This document shows, one piece after another, positions 1 through 8,475 of a stretch of DNA of 64,000 nucleotides. Below the pieces are notes generated by a model that was not told where the DNA came from, made no database searches, and worked only from the letters and a program-made list of their open reading frames with translations. Numbering within the stretch: position 1 is the first letter of the stretch; the number at the start of each line of letters is the position of its first letter. The translations under genes were made by a program, and so were the position numbers. The DNA lies in contig NZ_VULX01000012.1 in assembly GCF_009696465.1 (NCBI RefSeq), positions 23,709 to 87,708 of the forward strand, given 5' to 3'. This DNA comes from Inconstantimicrobium porci (GTDB lineage: Bacteria; Bacillota; Clostridia; Clostridiales; Clostridiaceae).

Positions 1-1
1 T

Positions 2-769
2 GTAGCATTTTTAGCTGGTGTAGAAGGTATACTAGATGAATTCCAGTTCCATCAACCGCTAATAGCTTGTACATTAATCGGCTTAGTTACTGGTAATTTA
101 GTACCATGTTTAATCTTAGGTGGTACTCTTCAATTAATGGCTTTAGGCTGGGCAAATATTGGTGCTGCCGTAGCACCAGATGCAGCGTTAGCATCTGTAG
201 CATCTGCTATTATCCTAGTTCTTGGAGGACAAGGTAAAGCAGGAGTTACTTCAGCAATTGCTATTGCAGTTCCACTAGCTGTTGCAGGTTTATTATTAAC
301 TATAATCTGTCGTACAATAGCTACAGCATTCGTTCACTTTATGGATTCAGCAGCAAAAGAAGGAAATCTTAGAGCTGTTGAAGCCTGGCAGCTAGCTGCT
401 ATATGCTTACAAGGTATTCGTATAGCACTTCCTGCAGCATTAATATTAGCAATAGGAGCAGGTCCAATTGGATCATTACTTAACTCTATGCCAGCATGGT
501 TAACAGATGGTTTAGCAATTGGTGGTGGAATGGTAGTAGCTGTTGGTTATGCAATGGTAATCAATATGATGGCTACAAAAGAAGTATGGCCATTCTTTGC
601 AATTGGATTTGTATTAGCAACTGTTACACAGATTACACTTATAGGACTTGGAGCAATAGGTTTAGCTTTAGCATTCATTTACTTAACTCTTTCTAAAAAA
701 GGCGGAGCAGGTAATGGCGGAAGCTCAAATGTTGGAGATCCTGTAGGCGATATTATTGATAGATATTAA
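2..769 (+). CDS. manY: PTS mannose/fructose/sorbose family IIC subunit, 5' end outside window
   Basis: Membrane channel subunit of a mannose-family phosphotransferase system, which moves a hexose across the membrane together with IID. The frame is open from base 2, so the gene starts upstream of the window; the ATG at 137 is internal. The visible part is highly hydrophobic with Gly/Ala-rich membrane helices and the family-typical stretch VEGILDEFQFHQPLIACTL near the start. It ends in a Gly/Ser-rich tail and is followed after 18 nt by the IID gene with an AGGAGAGG ribosome binding site, so the two are one operon. Family identity comes from recognised sequence style and from the IIC-IID-DUF956 gene order. 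Substrate is inferred as mannose/glucose but other hexoses are possible. Confidence 0.93.
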   Translation, partial: VAFLAGVEGILDEFQFHQPLIACTLIGLVTGNLVPCLILGGTLQLMALGWANIGAAVAPDAALASVASAIILVLGGQGKAGVTSAIAIAVPLAVAGLLLTIICRTIATAFVHFMDSAAKEGNLRAVEAWQLAAICLQGIRIALPAALILAIGAGPIGSLLNSMPAWLTDGLAIGGGMVVAVGYAMVINMMATKEVWPFFAIGFVLATVTQITLIGLGAIGLALAFIYLTLSKKGGAGNGGSSNVGDPVGDIIDRY

Positions 770-787
770 GAAAGGAGAGGATATATA

Positions 788-1702
788 ATGGCTAATCAAG
801 ATATAAAATTAAGTAAAAAGGATCGTCTTTCTGTTTGGTGGCGTTCAACTTTTCTTCAAGGTTCTTGGAACTATGAAAGAATGCAGAACGGTGGCTGGGC
901 TTATGCAATGATACCAGCAATCAAAAAGTTATACAAGACTAAAGAAGATAGAGCTGAAGCTTTAAAGCGTCACTTAGAATTCTTCAATACTCATCCATAT
1001 GTAGCATCACCAGTACTTGGCGTTACTTTAGCATTAGAAGAAGAACGTGCTAATGGTGCATCTGTAGATGATGTAACTATACAAGGTGTTAAGGTTGGTA
1101 TGATGGGACCTTTAGCAGGTATAGGAGATCCAGTATTCTGGTTCACTGTTAGACCAATACTTGGAGCATTAGGTGCTTCTCTTGCAATGACAGGAAATAT
1201 TCTTGGTCCGATTATCTTCTTCCTTGCTTGGAATGCAATTCGTATGGCATTTACATGGTATACTCAGGAATTTGGTTACAAAGCAGGATCTCGTATCAGT
1301 GATGATTTATCAGGCAGTATGTTACAGGATATTACAAAAGGTGCATCTATCCTTGGTATGTTCATACTAGGTTCTCTAGTTAACAGATGGGTATCTGTAA
1401 ACTTTGCACCAAAGGTATCTGAAGTTGCTTTAGCAAAAGGAGCATATATAGACTGGGCTAGTCTTCCTGCTGGAGCAGAAGGAATCAAGTCAGCTTTACA
1501 GCAACAAGCTGCTGGATTATCATTAACTCCTACAAAAGTTACAACATTACAGAACAACTTAGATTCATTAATACCTGGACTTGCAGGATTAATAATTACA
1601 TTTATCTGTATGTGGTTATTAAAGAAAAAGGTATCTCCAATAGTTATTATACTTGGATTATTTGCATTAGGTATCGTATTCCACTTAATTGGATTAATGT
1701 AA
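788..1702 (+). CDS. manZ: PTS mannose family IID subunit
   Basis: Second membrane subunit of the mannose-family PTS permease. The protein has 304 residues, the usual IID length. The N-terminal half is soluble (KKDRLSVWWRSTFLQGSWNY, then the conserved region around residues 95-125 with GVKVGMMGPLAGIGDPVFW). The C-terminal half has membrane segments and ends in a hydrophobic anchor. It starts 18 nt after the IIC stop with an AGGAGAGG site. A terminator follows at 1715-1738, so DUF956 downstream probably depends on readthrough or a separate promoter. Confidence 0.95.
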   Translation: MANQDIKLSKKDRLSVWWRSTFLQGSWNYERMQNGGWAYAMIPAIKKLYKTKEDRAEALKRHLEFFNTHPYVASPVLGVTLALEEERANGASVDDVTIQGVKVGMMGPLAGIGDPVFWFTVRPILGALGASLAMTGNILGPIIFFLAWNAIRMAFTWYTQEFGYKAGSRISDDLSGSMLQDITKGASILGMFILGSLVNRWVSVNFAPKVSEVALAKGAYIDWASLPAGAEGIKSALQQQAAGLSLTPTKVTTLQNNLDSLIPGLAGLIITFICMWLLKKKVSPIVIILGLFALGIVFHLIGLM

Positions 1703-1714
1703 TTTTATAAATTA

Positions 1715-1738
1715 GCTCAGGCTTATGCCTGGGCTTTT
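1715..1738 (+). terminator. Intrinsic terminator after the mannose PTS IID gene
   Basis: Stem GCUCAGGC/GCCUGGGC (one G-U pair) with a UUAU loop, followed by UUUU. It lies 12 nt after the IID stop and is probably partial, given the short T-run and the related gene downstream. Confidence 0.75.
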
Positions 1739-1858
1739 GCTAAAGATCGACTAAAGTAAGAATAATGATTGATTGGTGATGTTTGTTTAAGAATTGCAAG
1801 AGAGAAGTTTTAAATATATAATTAGTGAGTATATAGAGAGAGAACGGAGGTAGATTAA

Positions 1859-2236
1859 ATGGTTCAGTCACTTAATACACATGTGGATTTAGCAATAGAT
1901 GCAACAGCTTTTACTGGACTTACTGATTACGGAAAGATAATGATTGGTGATAAAAGTTTTGAATTTTATAATACTAAGGATCCCCGTAAGAATATTCAGA
2001 TTCCATGGGAAGAAGTTGATTGCGTTATAGTATCAGTATTATTTAAAGGTAAATGGATTCCACGTTATGCAATAAAAACAAAGAGAAATGGTACATATAT
2101 TTTTGCTTCTAAAGATGCAAAAAGAGTACTTCGTGCTATTAGGAATTATATTGATCCAGATCGTATCGTTCGTTCTTTAGGTTTCTTCGAAGTATTAAAT
2201 CGATCATTAAAATCAATTTTTAAAAAGAATAAATAA
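1859..2236 (+). CDS. manO: DUF956 family protein (ManO-like)
   Basis: A 125-residue cytoplasmic protein of the DUF956 family, which is almost always encoded just after mannose-family PTS genes and has been called ManO, a proposed regulator of the operon. The sequence shows a compact beta-rich domain (FTGLTDYGKIMIGDKSFEFYN, then PWEEVDCVIVSVLFKGKWIPRYAIKT) and a basic C-terminus. A strong site ACGGAGG precedes the ATG by 8 nt. The 156-nt gap from IID contains a terminator. Biochemical role is not established; the call rests on family recognition plus context. Confidence 0.9.
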   Translation: MVQSLNTHVDLAIDATAFTGLTDYGKIMIGDKSFEFYNTKDPRKNIQIPWEEVDCVIVSVLFKGKWIPRYAIKTKRNGTYIFASKDAKRVLRAIRNYIDPDRIVRSLGFFEVLNRSLKSIFKKNK

Positions 2237-2249
2237 ACCTGCAAATTCT

Positions 2250-2295
2250 AGGGCTAGGGTTTCTGATTTGTTGTCAAAAACTCAGCCCTTTTTTG
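2250..2295 (+). terminator. Intrinsic terminator of the mannose PTS operon
   Basis: AGGGCT at 2250-2255 pairs with AGCCCT at 2284-2289, extended by imperfect pairing of the following GGGTTT with AAAACTC. A T6 run follows. It lies 14 nt after the DUF956 stop. Confidence 0.8.
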
Positions 2296-2418
2296 GTTGC
2301 TGTAACATAGTTGAAAAATGTATATGAAAGAAATAGCAGATACATTAGTAGAACTTGTTAAAGTATCAAAAGAATAATCTGATTCTTAATGGTAACTATA
2401 ATTACTGAGGTGATCAGT

Positions 2419-2565
2419 ATGTCTACTAAGTTTAAAAATACTAAAAAGAAAATGGCATCATTAGGATTAAGAAAAGATGCAAATGGAGATTATATCTTGA
2501 TTGATCCTGAAGATCCAACTTCAGAATTTGTACCAGTAAGAAAAAAATCAGAGAAGAAAAGCTGA
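2419..2565 (+). CDS. Small basic hypothetical protein, 48 aa
   Basis: Short reading frame beginning MSTKFKNTKKKMASLGLRKD and ending VRKKSEKKS. It has a good GAGGTG ribosome binding site 8 nt before the ATG. The protein is Lys-rich at both ends with an acidic, Pro-containing middle (LIDPEDPTSEFVPV). I do not recognise the family. A real gene is favoured by the ribosome binding site, normal codon use for this genome and the isolated position between two non-coding stretches. A further 19-codon frame with no clear ribosome binding site lies just upstream at 2318-2377. Confidence 0.55.
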   Translation: MSTKFKNTKKKMASLGLRKDANGDYILIDPEDPTSEFVPVRKKSEKKS

Positions 2566-2575
2566 TATCAGCTTT
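2558..2575. repeat. 18-bp perfect palindrome over the end of the small gene
   Basis: AAAGCTGATATCAGCTTT is a perfect palindrome that includes the TGA stop of the 48-aa gene. There is no loop and no T-run, so it is not a normal terminator. It could be a protein-binding dyad or chance. Confidence 0.5.
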
Positions 2576-2938
2576 GATTAAAAACAGCCATGCATGTTGT
2601 TTTTTTGTGATTAATTGCAATATGTTACAATATTAGGATGAATAGTACTATTTTGATTGTTTGATACTTATATTGTTAGGGAGATGGGTATATTAAATGA
2701 CCAAAGTTAATATAAAGAAGGTAGGAAAAGTTTTTGTTGTGTATTGATACTGAACCTGATTTCTGTATGATTATTCATTATCACACCTCGCTTAAATCAT
2801 TTTTTTATTTTAGTATTTGTTCATTCGAATTATTAAATACATATTAAGAATGTATTACGATAGTAATATAGTTGAGCCTTATTCATATAATTTATAATGG
2901 CAAACTTGAAATATATGTGATAAGGAAGCGATATTAAT
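2576..2938. other. Intergenic, no clear gene
   Basis: AT-rich stretch of 363 bases. The only coding-like signal is a 23-codon minus-strand frame at 2707-2778 (MNNHTEIRFSINTQQ...) preceded by GAGGTG. It could be a very small protein or the stub of a lost gene. No known motif was recognised. Confidence 0.4.
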
Positions 2939-3946
2939 ATGATGAGTGTGATAAAAACAGCAATAATAACTATAATAATTTCATTTATATCAGGAGTACT
3001 ACTTGATTATTATAAGAATTATGCACCAAGAATACTTTGTACAATTATGAGAATTAAATCAAAGACATATAACAATAAAAATATTAAAGTATATAGTCTT
3101 ATAATAAAAAATACCTCAAATAAAACTCTTCATAATCTTAATGTTAATCTGCAGGGAGATTCTGATAACTTAAAAATAGATAATATGAGAATTACAAAAG
3201 GGTTAAAATATGATATTGAGCATGAAGGAAAAGAATATGATATAAGCATACCTTTTTTAAGCAGGGATGATGAATTTAAAGCAAAGATATTTCTACCTAT
3301 AACAGGCAGCGAGGCAAAAAAGCCTGTTATAACTTTAAGATCTCCTGAAAACTTTAAGGAAATAGGTTCTTATAAAGATAACAGTCCATTATCAGAGATG
3401 CTGAATTCGCTATTTAATCATAAGAAGACTATTATATCAATAATTTCTATATTGATTGTTGTATATATAGGAATTTTAGGTGGTGAATATTATGTAAAGA
3501 AAGCAGATGCAAAGATAAATACAGACAATAGTAATAAAGCAGGTGTGATTCAGAATACAGTTTCTCAGCCTAAACAGGAAACAAAGATAAAGTCAGCAGA
3601 AAATAAATCACCAGTTAATTCAAAAAATAATAATAAACAGGCTGATAATACTAAGAATACGTCAGCAAGCCAGAACACAAAAAACAATGGCAGCAGTTCA
3701 GAAAGTAAAAATGTTGGCAGCAGCAAAAGTGAGAGTAGTAGGAGTAAGCAGGAAGAAAGTACTACTGGTGACAGTAACAAAAATACTGGAGATGAGAAAG
3801 GTAGTAATGAAAGCAGTAAAAATCAACCAGCATCTGGCGGAAATACTGAACCATCACAGAATAAATCTAGTGAACCAGGTTCGGGTACAGGCAGTAATCA
3901 GAATCCAGGAAGCAGTGAAAAACCTGCAGATAATAGTAATAAGTAA
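2939..3946 (+). CDS. Membrane protein with Ser/Asn/Lys-rich low-complexity tail
   Basis: A 335-residue protein of unknown function. Residues 5-24 form a hydrophobic N-terminal helix. Residues about 40-135 look like a soluble beta-rich domain (LIIKNTSNKTLHNLNVNLQG and similar Ig-like strands). A second membrane helix spans about 166-185. The C-terminal 150 residues are almost wholly Ser, Asn, Lys, Gly and Gln, with only one or two hydrophobic residues in a row, typical of an extended, disordered tether. Topology (tail inside or outside) cannot be settled by eye. GGAAGCG precedes the ATG by a normal spacing. Overlapping frames in the tail are low-complexity shadows. It is a single-gene unit closed by the terminator at 3971-4000. 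Confidence 0.75.
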   Translation: MMSVIKTAIITIIISFISGVLLDYYKNYAPRILCTIMRIKSKTYNNKNIKVYSLIIKNTSNKTLHNLNVNLQGDSDNLKIDNMRITKGLKYDIEHEGKEYDISIPFLSRDDEFKAKIFLPITGSEAKKPVITLRSPENFKEIGSYKDNSPLSEMLNSLFNHKKTIISIISILIVVYIGILGGEYYVKKADAKINTDNSNKAGVIQNTVSQPKQETKIKSAENKSPVNSKNNNKQADNTKNTSASQNTKNNGSSSESKNVGSSKSESSRSKQEESTTGDSNKNTGDEKGSNESSKNQPASGGNTEPSQNKSSEPGSGTGSNQNPGSSEKPADNSNK

Positions 3947-3970
3947 TAAATCTAGTATAAAAGTTGAGCA

Positions 3971-4000
3971 AAAGCCATGATGTAATGTCGTGGCTTTTTT
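3971..4000 (+). terminator. Intrinsic terminator
   Basis: AAAGCCATGA pairs with TCGTGGCTTT (one G-U), 7-nt loop, T6 run. It is located 24 nt after the membrane protein stop. Confidence 0.88.
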
Positions 4001-4013
4001 ATATAATTTTTTG

Positions 4014-4044
4014 TTGACATTATACTTAGTATAATGTTTATACT
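4014..4044 (+). promoter_or_regulatory. Promoter with embedded operator of the MATE exporter
   Basis: A TTGACA -35 box lies at 4014-4019 with TATACT at 4039-4044 (19-nt gap) or TTTATA at 4037-4042 (17-nt gap) as -10. Between them is a perfect 9-bp inverted repeat with one central base, CATTATACT-T-AGTATAATG, at 4018-4036. A dyad filling the spacer is the classic position for a repressor of the MarR, TetR or MerR type. No regulator gene is adjacent. Confidence 0.65.
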
Positions 4045-4080
4045 TATTAAAGTGAAAATAAGTTCATAAGGAGATTACAA

Positions 4081-5385
4081 ATGACGAAAAAGTTTTTAGG
4101 ATATGCAATACCTTCAGCACTTGCCATGTTTGTTTCATCACTATACACAATTATCGATGGCATATTTGTAGGACAGGGTGTTGGAGATAGTGCACTTGCT
4201 GCAGTTACAATAGTTATGCCGCTTACAATAATGCTGTTTGGTATAGCAATGATGTTTGCAGTAGGAGGAGGAGCACTTGTTTCAAAGAATTTTGGAGCAG
4301 GAGAAGATGAGAAAGGTTTAAATGTATTCAGACAGGTGTTTAAATTCCTGTTGATAATAAGTATATCAATAAGTTTAGTGCTGGCACTTTTTGCAGATAC
4401 TATAGTAATAAATTTAGGAGCAACGGAAAGCATAAAATATTTAGCAGGAGAGTACTTAAGATTTTATGCTATATTCTGCGTACCTAATTTAATAGGTATA
4501 TCATTAAACAGTTTTGTAAGAAATGACAACCGGCCAAAACTTGCGATGGTGTCTACTATTACAGGTTCTGTGACAAACATAATATTAGATTATGTTTTCA
4601 TTTTTCCTTTAGGAATGGGTATAAAGGGTGCTGCAATTGCAACAGGGCTTGGACAGATAGTAACTGTATTAGTAGTACTGCCACACTTTATATTAAAGAA
4701 GGGTAAGTTGAGCTTTGGAAATGTATCACTTGATAAGGAACTAATAAGGAAGTTTTCTAATATAGGACTGCCTTCATTTTTTGCTGAAGCAGCATTCTCA
4801 GTTATAGTATTTGTTCAGAACATAGCAGTCGTAAATATTATGGGAGAAGCAGGACTGTCTGCATACAGCATAATAAACTACATAACAACAAACATCTACA
4901 TGGTGTTGTTAGGAGTGACATTTGGAGCACAGCCGCTAATAAGCTATAATTTTGGTGCTAAGAATGTTAAGAATATTTTAGATGTTTATAGGATTTCTAA
5001 TATAGTTTCTATAATTATAAATATTGTTTTTACAGATATATGTTTCATTTTTGGAAGAACACTGATAGGCATATTTACATCAAATGCAGAGATTTTAGAG
5101 ATAGCATATAATGGTCTTAACATAACTAACATAGGATTTTTTATTGTGGGACTTAATTTGACAACTACAGTATATTATCAGGCTGTTGAGGATCCAAAGT
5201 ATTCTAATTTATTGTGTGTATTAAGGTCAGTGATATTTTTACCTATAAGTGTTTTTGTGTTAGTAAAACTTATGGGGGTTAATGGTGTATGGATAAGCTT
5301 GCTATCATCAGAATTTTTATCATTAATCGTAGTAAAGTTTGTAGCTGATGTAAAGTCATACACGAAATCTAATGTTGCTGTTTAA
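4081..5385 (+). CDS. MATE family multidrug efflux transporter
   Basis: Na+/H+-coupled exporter of cationic drugs or other small molecules. At 434 residues it has the family length and shows about 12 membrane helices in two related halves. Features seen include the N-terminal PSALAMFVSSLYTIIDGIFVGQGVG and the mid-protein GLPSFFAEAAFSVIVFVQNIAVVN marking the start of the second MatE half. AAGGAG precedes the ATG. It is monocistronic, with a candidate operator inside its promoter suggesting repression released by a ligand. Exported substrate unknown. Confidence 0.93.
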   Translation: MTKKFLGYAIPSALAMFVSSLYTIIDGIFVGQGVGDSALAAVTIVMPLTIMLFGIAMMFAVGGGALVSKNFGAGEDEKGLNVFRQVFKFLLIISISISLVLALFADTIVINLGATESIKYLAGEYLRFYAIFCVPNLIGISLNSFVRNDNRPKLAMVSTITGSVTNIILDYVFIFPLGMGIKGAAIATGLGQIVTVLVVLPHFILKKGKLSFGNVSLDKELIRKFSNIGLPSFFAEAAFSVIVFVQNIAVVNIMGEAGLSAYSIINYITTNIYMVLLGVTFGAQPLISYNFGAKNVKNILDVYRISNIVSIIINIVFTDICFIFGRTLIGIFTSNAEILEIAYNGLNITNIGFFIVGLNLTTTVYYQAVEDPKYSNLLCVLRSVIFLPISVFVLVKLMGVNGVWISLLSSEFLSLIVVKFVADVKSYTKSNVAV

Positions 5386-5569
5386 AGGATAAAAGCCATA
5401 CTTTTAAGAGTAAATAAAGAAGGTGATGAAATGACACTTGTAAAACTTGAAATACTGTGTGAATAATTTGGTGAGTATAGTATATCATTGATTTAGTGTT
5501 AATAAATAAACTATAATTATATCTAGAAATATCATTTAACTAATAATGAAAGAAGACGAGGAAATTATT

Positions 5570-6460
5570 ATGAAGAAAATTGGAATACATAATGGAACTT
5601 TTCATGCAGATGATGTATTCTGCATTGCACTTATGCAGTCATTATATGGAGAAGTTGAGGTTATAAGAACAAGAGATCAGAAATTGCTTGATGAATGCGA
5701 TATAGTAGCAGATGTAGGTAACGGAAAGTATGATCATCATGATGTAGAAAAGAAATTAAGAGAAAATGGTATTCCTTACTGCGCATTTGGGCTGTTATGG
5801 CAGGATTATGGAGTTGAGTATGTAAAAACACAGTTTCCGTCAGTAACTGATGAAAGTGAGCAAAAGGAGATTGCAGATAAAATAGACAGCAATTTTATAC
5901 AACAGATAGATGCTAATGATAATGGTGTTGATGTAATGCAGAGCGAAGTGCCTATTACTACATTATCAGAAATAATCAAAAGCTATGTACCATTTGGTGG
6001 AACTGAAGAGGACGTTGAGAAGTCATTTTTTGAAGCAGTAGATTTTGCAAAGATGATTTTATTTAGAAAAACTAAAAAGTACGCAGAACATTACAATAAT
6101 TTAAGACTGATACAGGCTGAAATCGAAAAGCAGGATGTGGATAATACTCATATGCTTGTACTTGAAAATTCAGTTCCATGGAAAGATGCAGTTCTTGAAT
6201 TTGATAAAGAAGAAAAAATTCTTTTTGTAGTCTATCCCAATATAACTGGATCATGGTGTGTACAGACAACTTTAAAAGATAAGGACAGTTTTGCAGCAAG
6301 AAAGGATCTTCCTAAGTCATGGGGAGGACTTAGGGATGATGATTTAAGCAGAGAAACAGGAATTAATGACTGTGTATTCTGTCATCCGGCATTATTTATA
6401 TGTGGGAATAAAACAAAGGAAGGTGCTATAAAGATGGCACAGGCTGCTGTTTTAAATTAG
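5570..6460 (+). CDS. MYG1/UPF0160 family DHH-like hydrolase
   Basis: Member of the MYG1 family, proteins related to DHH phosphoesterases; eukaryotic MYG1 is a 3'-5' RNA exonuclease, the bacterial role is unclear. Visible motifs are HNGTFHADD (residues 7-15) and DHHD (55-58), both expected metal-binding sites. Length 296 matches bacterial homologues. The first in-frame ATG is at 5546, but a GAGGAA site sits 8 nt before the ATG at 5570, and family members start directly at MKKIGIHNG, so 5570 is chosen. Monocistronic, followed by a terminator. Confidence 0.9.
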   Translation: MKKIGIHNGTFHADDVFCIALMQSLYGEVEVIRTRDQKLLDECDIVADVGNGKYDHHDVEKKLRENGIPYCAFGLLWQDYGVEYVKTQFPSVTDESEQKEIADKIDSNFIQQIDANDNGVDVMQSEVPITTLSEIIKSYVPFGGTEEDVEKSFFEAVDFAKMILFRKTKKYAEHYNNLRLIQAEIEKQDVDNTHMLVLENSVPWKDAVLEFDKEEKILFVVYPNITGSWCVQTTLKDKDSFAARKDLPKSWGGLRDDDLSRETGINDCVFCHPALFICGNKTKEGAIKMAQAAVLN

Positions 6461-6492
6461 CAGAGTTAAAAAGTAATATAGAAATGTAAAAA

Positions 6493-6535
6493 AAACAAGC
6501 AGTTACAATAATATATTATTGGACTGCTTGTTTTT
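6493..6535 (+). terminator. Intrinsic terminator after the MYG1 gene
   Basis: AAACAAGCAGT pairs perfectly with ACTGCTTGTTT over a 19-nt AT-rich loop, followed by a T-run; A-run on the other side makes it usable in both directions. Confidence 0.9.
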
Positions 6536-6545
6536 ATTTTAAAAA

Positions 6546-6670
6546 TTAAATGAATCTATGTCTGTATTAACATCAACTTTAGAAAAGATTATGTGTGTTG
6601 ATGTTGTTGCATTCATATTCTCTGCATTCTTCGTTCTGCTTTCTGAACTAATTTCAAAATTAACAGTTAA
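6546..6670 (-). other. Possible remnant reading frame between convergent genes
   Basis: Minus-strand frame open from the TAG at 6671-6673 to a TAA at 6546-6548, containing a 25-codon stretch starting MNATTSTHIIFSKVDVNTD. There is no ribosome binding site and no start near the beginning. It may be the C-terminal end of a lost gene or non-coding. Confidence 0.25.
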
Positions 6671-6721
6671 CTAGATGTTTATTTATAGCGTAAGAAAAAT
6701 ATTTTAACTATAATGAATATT

Positions 6722-8038
6722 TTAAAGTACAGTGTTTACGCCATTTACGTTTGCTTGTTCGTCTTCATCCATTGGGATTACGATGCATTTCTTTCCGTCT
6801 ATTACCTGAGATTTTATTTCGGAAAGTTTTTGAGGTTTTACTTTAACTACAACATCATAATTTAATGCAGAAGTATCAGTGTTTTCATTTTCACCATTTA
6901 CATCTTCTTGAATTGAAACTTCATTCTCAATCTTTGCAGCAGCTTCCATATGCTCCTTAGCTTCAATGGCTGTTTTTTCTAGTTTGTCTTGTAGGATTTG
7001 AACCTGTTGAACAAGATGTTGCTCTTTTTTCTTCTGTTCATTTGCAGCAAGCGCTTTTGAATCAATTAAGTGCTCTGCTACTGGTGGCATTTCACCAAAC
7101 TTTTCTGTGTAGCTCTTTTCAATTTTATCACTTATTTCCTCAGGAAGTCCCGCATCAGTAAGGATGCTTGTTATTTTGTCATTAGTAAGTACTGCTGGTT
7201 CACTATCTTTATCATGACATGTATTATGCTCATCAATTAAGTTGCTGATATTTTCCTGAATCTCCATTAGGACTTTTTCTGTCTGCTTTTCATCTCCGCC
7301 AACAGCAGTACGTACTATGTTGCTAAATGTTTCTTTTTGTTCAGTTGCAGTTTGTCTTGATATGCAGCCAAGGCCTTCTTCCATAAATTCAGGATGTGAG
7401 TCTTTTGCATTTTTTGTGTAATACATAACAGAATGAATATCTGCACTTCTATCTGTGAATGCAGGGAATAAGAATCCATTAACAGGGGCATCGACTACCC
7501 AGTCTCTTACACGTGCACCTATTCTGTTATCATCTTCAAAGTAGCTAAGACCAGGCTTTGAAAGTTCTACAGGGCATATTGCACAAAGTATATATTCAAA
7601 TATTTCTTCAGATTCATCAAGTTTTGAGTTATCACTTGTCTTTGTCATTACATCATAAACATCATGGAATAATACTATAAGATAGTTGCCAGCATAGTCG
7701 TAACTATCTATTATTGTTTGATAAAAACTGTCTAGGAGAGCTTCATTTTTTAGAGCACTTCTTTTTAATGCCATAAGTGAATGCTGTCTTCCGCCTTCAG
7801 CTTCCTCAGAGTTAGGGAATTCAAGTTCAAGAAGGTTATTGCCAACAGTACCTGATAAAACTTTTTTAGCTATTTCAAGGTATTTGAAATATTCATCTTC
7901 ATCAAGATTTAAAAAAGTTCTATTAAAATTTAATAATATATGTTTTTCGCCACTTACATAACATCCAGACATTCTTGTAAAAGTACAATCGTCTTTTTTA
8001 AAACGTTTTTTTAGTTCCATTACTTCTCTTTTATTCAT
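6722..8038 (-). CDS. DUF4317 family protein
   Basis: Cytoplasmic protein of 438 residues belonging to the DUF4317 family, common in Clostridia and of unknown function. Family-like features are the N-terminal MNKREVMELKKRFKKDDCTF and the long alpha/beta region with FHDVYDVMTKT. Residues about 330-375 (LAANEQKKKEQHLVQQVQILQD...) are strongly helical and probably coiled coil. The first in-frame ATG is at 8053, but the AGAGG ribosome site lies within those codons and directs initiation at 8038 (MNKRE). It is transcribed away from the riboswitch region. Confidence 0.85.
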   Translation of the reverse strand: MNKREVMELKKRFKKDDCTFTRMSGCYVSGEKHILLNFNRTFLNLDEDEYFKYLEIAKKVLSGTVGNNLLELEFPNSEEAEGGRQHSLMALKRSALKNEALLDSFYQTIIDSYDYAGNYLIVLFHDVYDVMTKTSDNSKLDESEEIFEYILCAICPVELSKPGLSYFEDDNRIGARVRDWVVDAPVNGFLFPAFTDRSADIHSVMYYTKNAKDSHPEFMEEGLGCISRQTATEQKETFSNIVRTAVGGDEKQTEKVLMEIQENISNLIDEHNTCHDKDSEPAVLTNDKITSILTDAGLPEEISDKIEKSYTEKFGEMPPVAEHLIDSKALAANEQKKKEQHLVQQVQILQDKLEKTAIEAKEHMEAAAKIENEVSIQEDVNGENENTDTSALNYDVVVKVKPQKLSEIKSQVIDGKKCIVIPMDEDEQANVNGVNTVL

Positions 8039-8206
8039 ATTTAGACCTCTCATTTTATGAGTATTTTCACTAAATATAAGTATATTATTTTAATGAATTT
8101 TAATCAATGGTAAGCAGTTTTTTATTTTGAACTCCTTGAAAAATTATTTTTGAGTATAAGCTGTGCTTAAGATTTATTGTAATTTTTTGAAGTGCTACAG
8201 TTATGT

Positions 8207-8235
8207 TTTACAAATAAAAATTACAATGGTATAAT
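8207..8235 (+). promoter_or_regulatory. Sigma-A promoter of the pbuX-xpt transcript
   Basis: TTTACA at 8207-8212, 17-nt spacer, perfect TATAAT at 8230-8235. The guanine riboswitch begins about 18 nt downstream of the -10 box. Confidence 0.85.
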
Positions 8236-8252
8236 TGCATTAACATAATAAA

Positions 8253-8322
8253 ACTTCGTATATATTCCGATTCAATGGCTCGGAAAGTTTCTACCTGCTA
8301 GCCACAATAGCAGACTATGAGG
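8253..8322 (+). promoter_or_regulatory. Purine riboswitch aptamer, guanine type
   Basis: The three-way junction is visible. P1 pairs CTTC (8254-8257) with GAGG. P2 pairs TTCCGA with TCGGAA. The invariant core GTTTCTACC follows P2. P3 pairs CTGCTA with TAGCAG. The loop-loop contact is supplied by GG in the P2 loop (AATGG) and CC in the 7-nt P3 loop (GCCACAA). In J3/1 the sequence GACTATG has C at the specificity position, which defines guanine/hypoxanthine rather than adenine sensing in this family. The downstream genes pbuX and xpt are classic targets; ligand binding should stop transcription at 8362-8388. Confidence 0.95.
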
Positions 8323-8361
8323 AAATCGATATAGTAGATAATTAAAAGATTATTTATTGAT

Positions 8362-8388
8362 AGCACCTCAGGAATGAGGTGCTTTTTT
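8362..8388 (+). terminator. Riboswitch-controlled terminator
   Basis: AGCACCTC pairs with GAGGTGCT over AGGAAT, followed by T6. This is the expression platform of the guanine riboswitch: formed when guanine is bound. Confidence 0.92.
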
Positions 8389-8402
8389 ATTACATAGGAA
8401 AG

Positions 8403-8425
8403 TGCATTGAAAAAGGTGAAATTTT
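8403..8425 (+). repeat. Dispersed 23-nt post-terminator repeat, copy 1
   Basis: An exact 23-nt sequence (core GCATTGAAAAAGGTGAAAT) that recurs at 42703-42725 and 53295-53317. In each copy it begins exactly 14 nt after the last T of an intrinsic terminator tract. This copy lies in the pbuX leader after the riboswitch terminator. The closing AATGC found after copies 2 and 3 is imperfect here. An inverted pair TATTACATA (8388-8396) / TATGTAATA (8446-8454) surrounds this copy. Confidence 0.8.
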
Positions 8426-8475
8426 AATAATTAGTGAAAGTTTTTTATGTAATATAAAATGTAGGAGACTTAGAA

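Noticed and set aside
3565..3980. Additional genes on both strands in the tail of the 2939 gene
   Set aside because: These frames come from low-complexity Ser/Asn/Lys codons, lack ribosome sites and overlap a better frame fully.
5431..5466. Tiny frame MTLVKLEILCE with a ribosome site after the MATE gene
   Set aside because: Only 11 codons; the ribosome site is good but no support beyond that, so not called as a gene.
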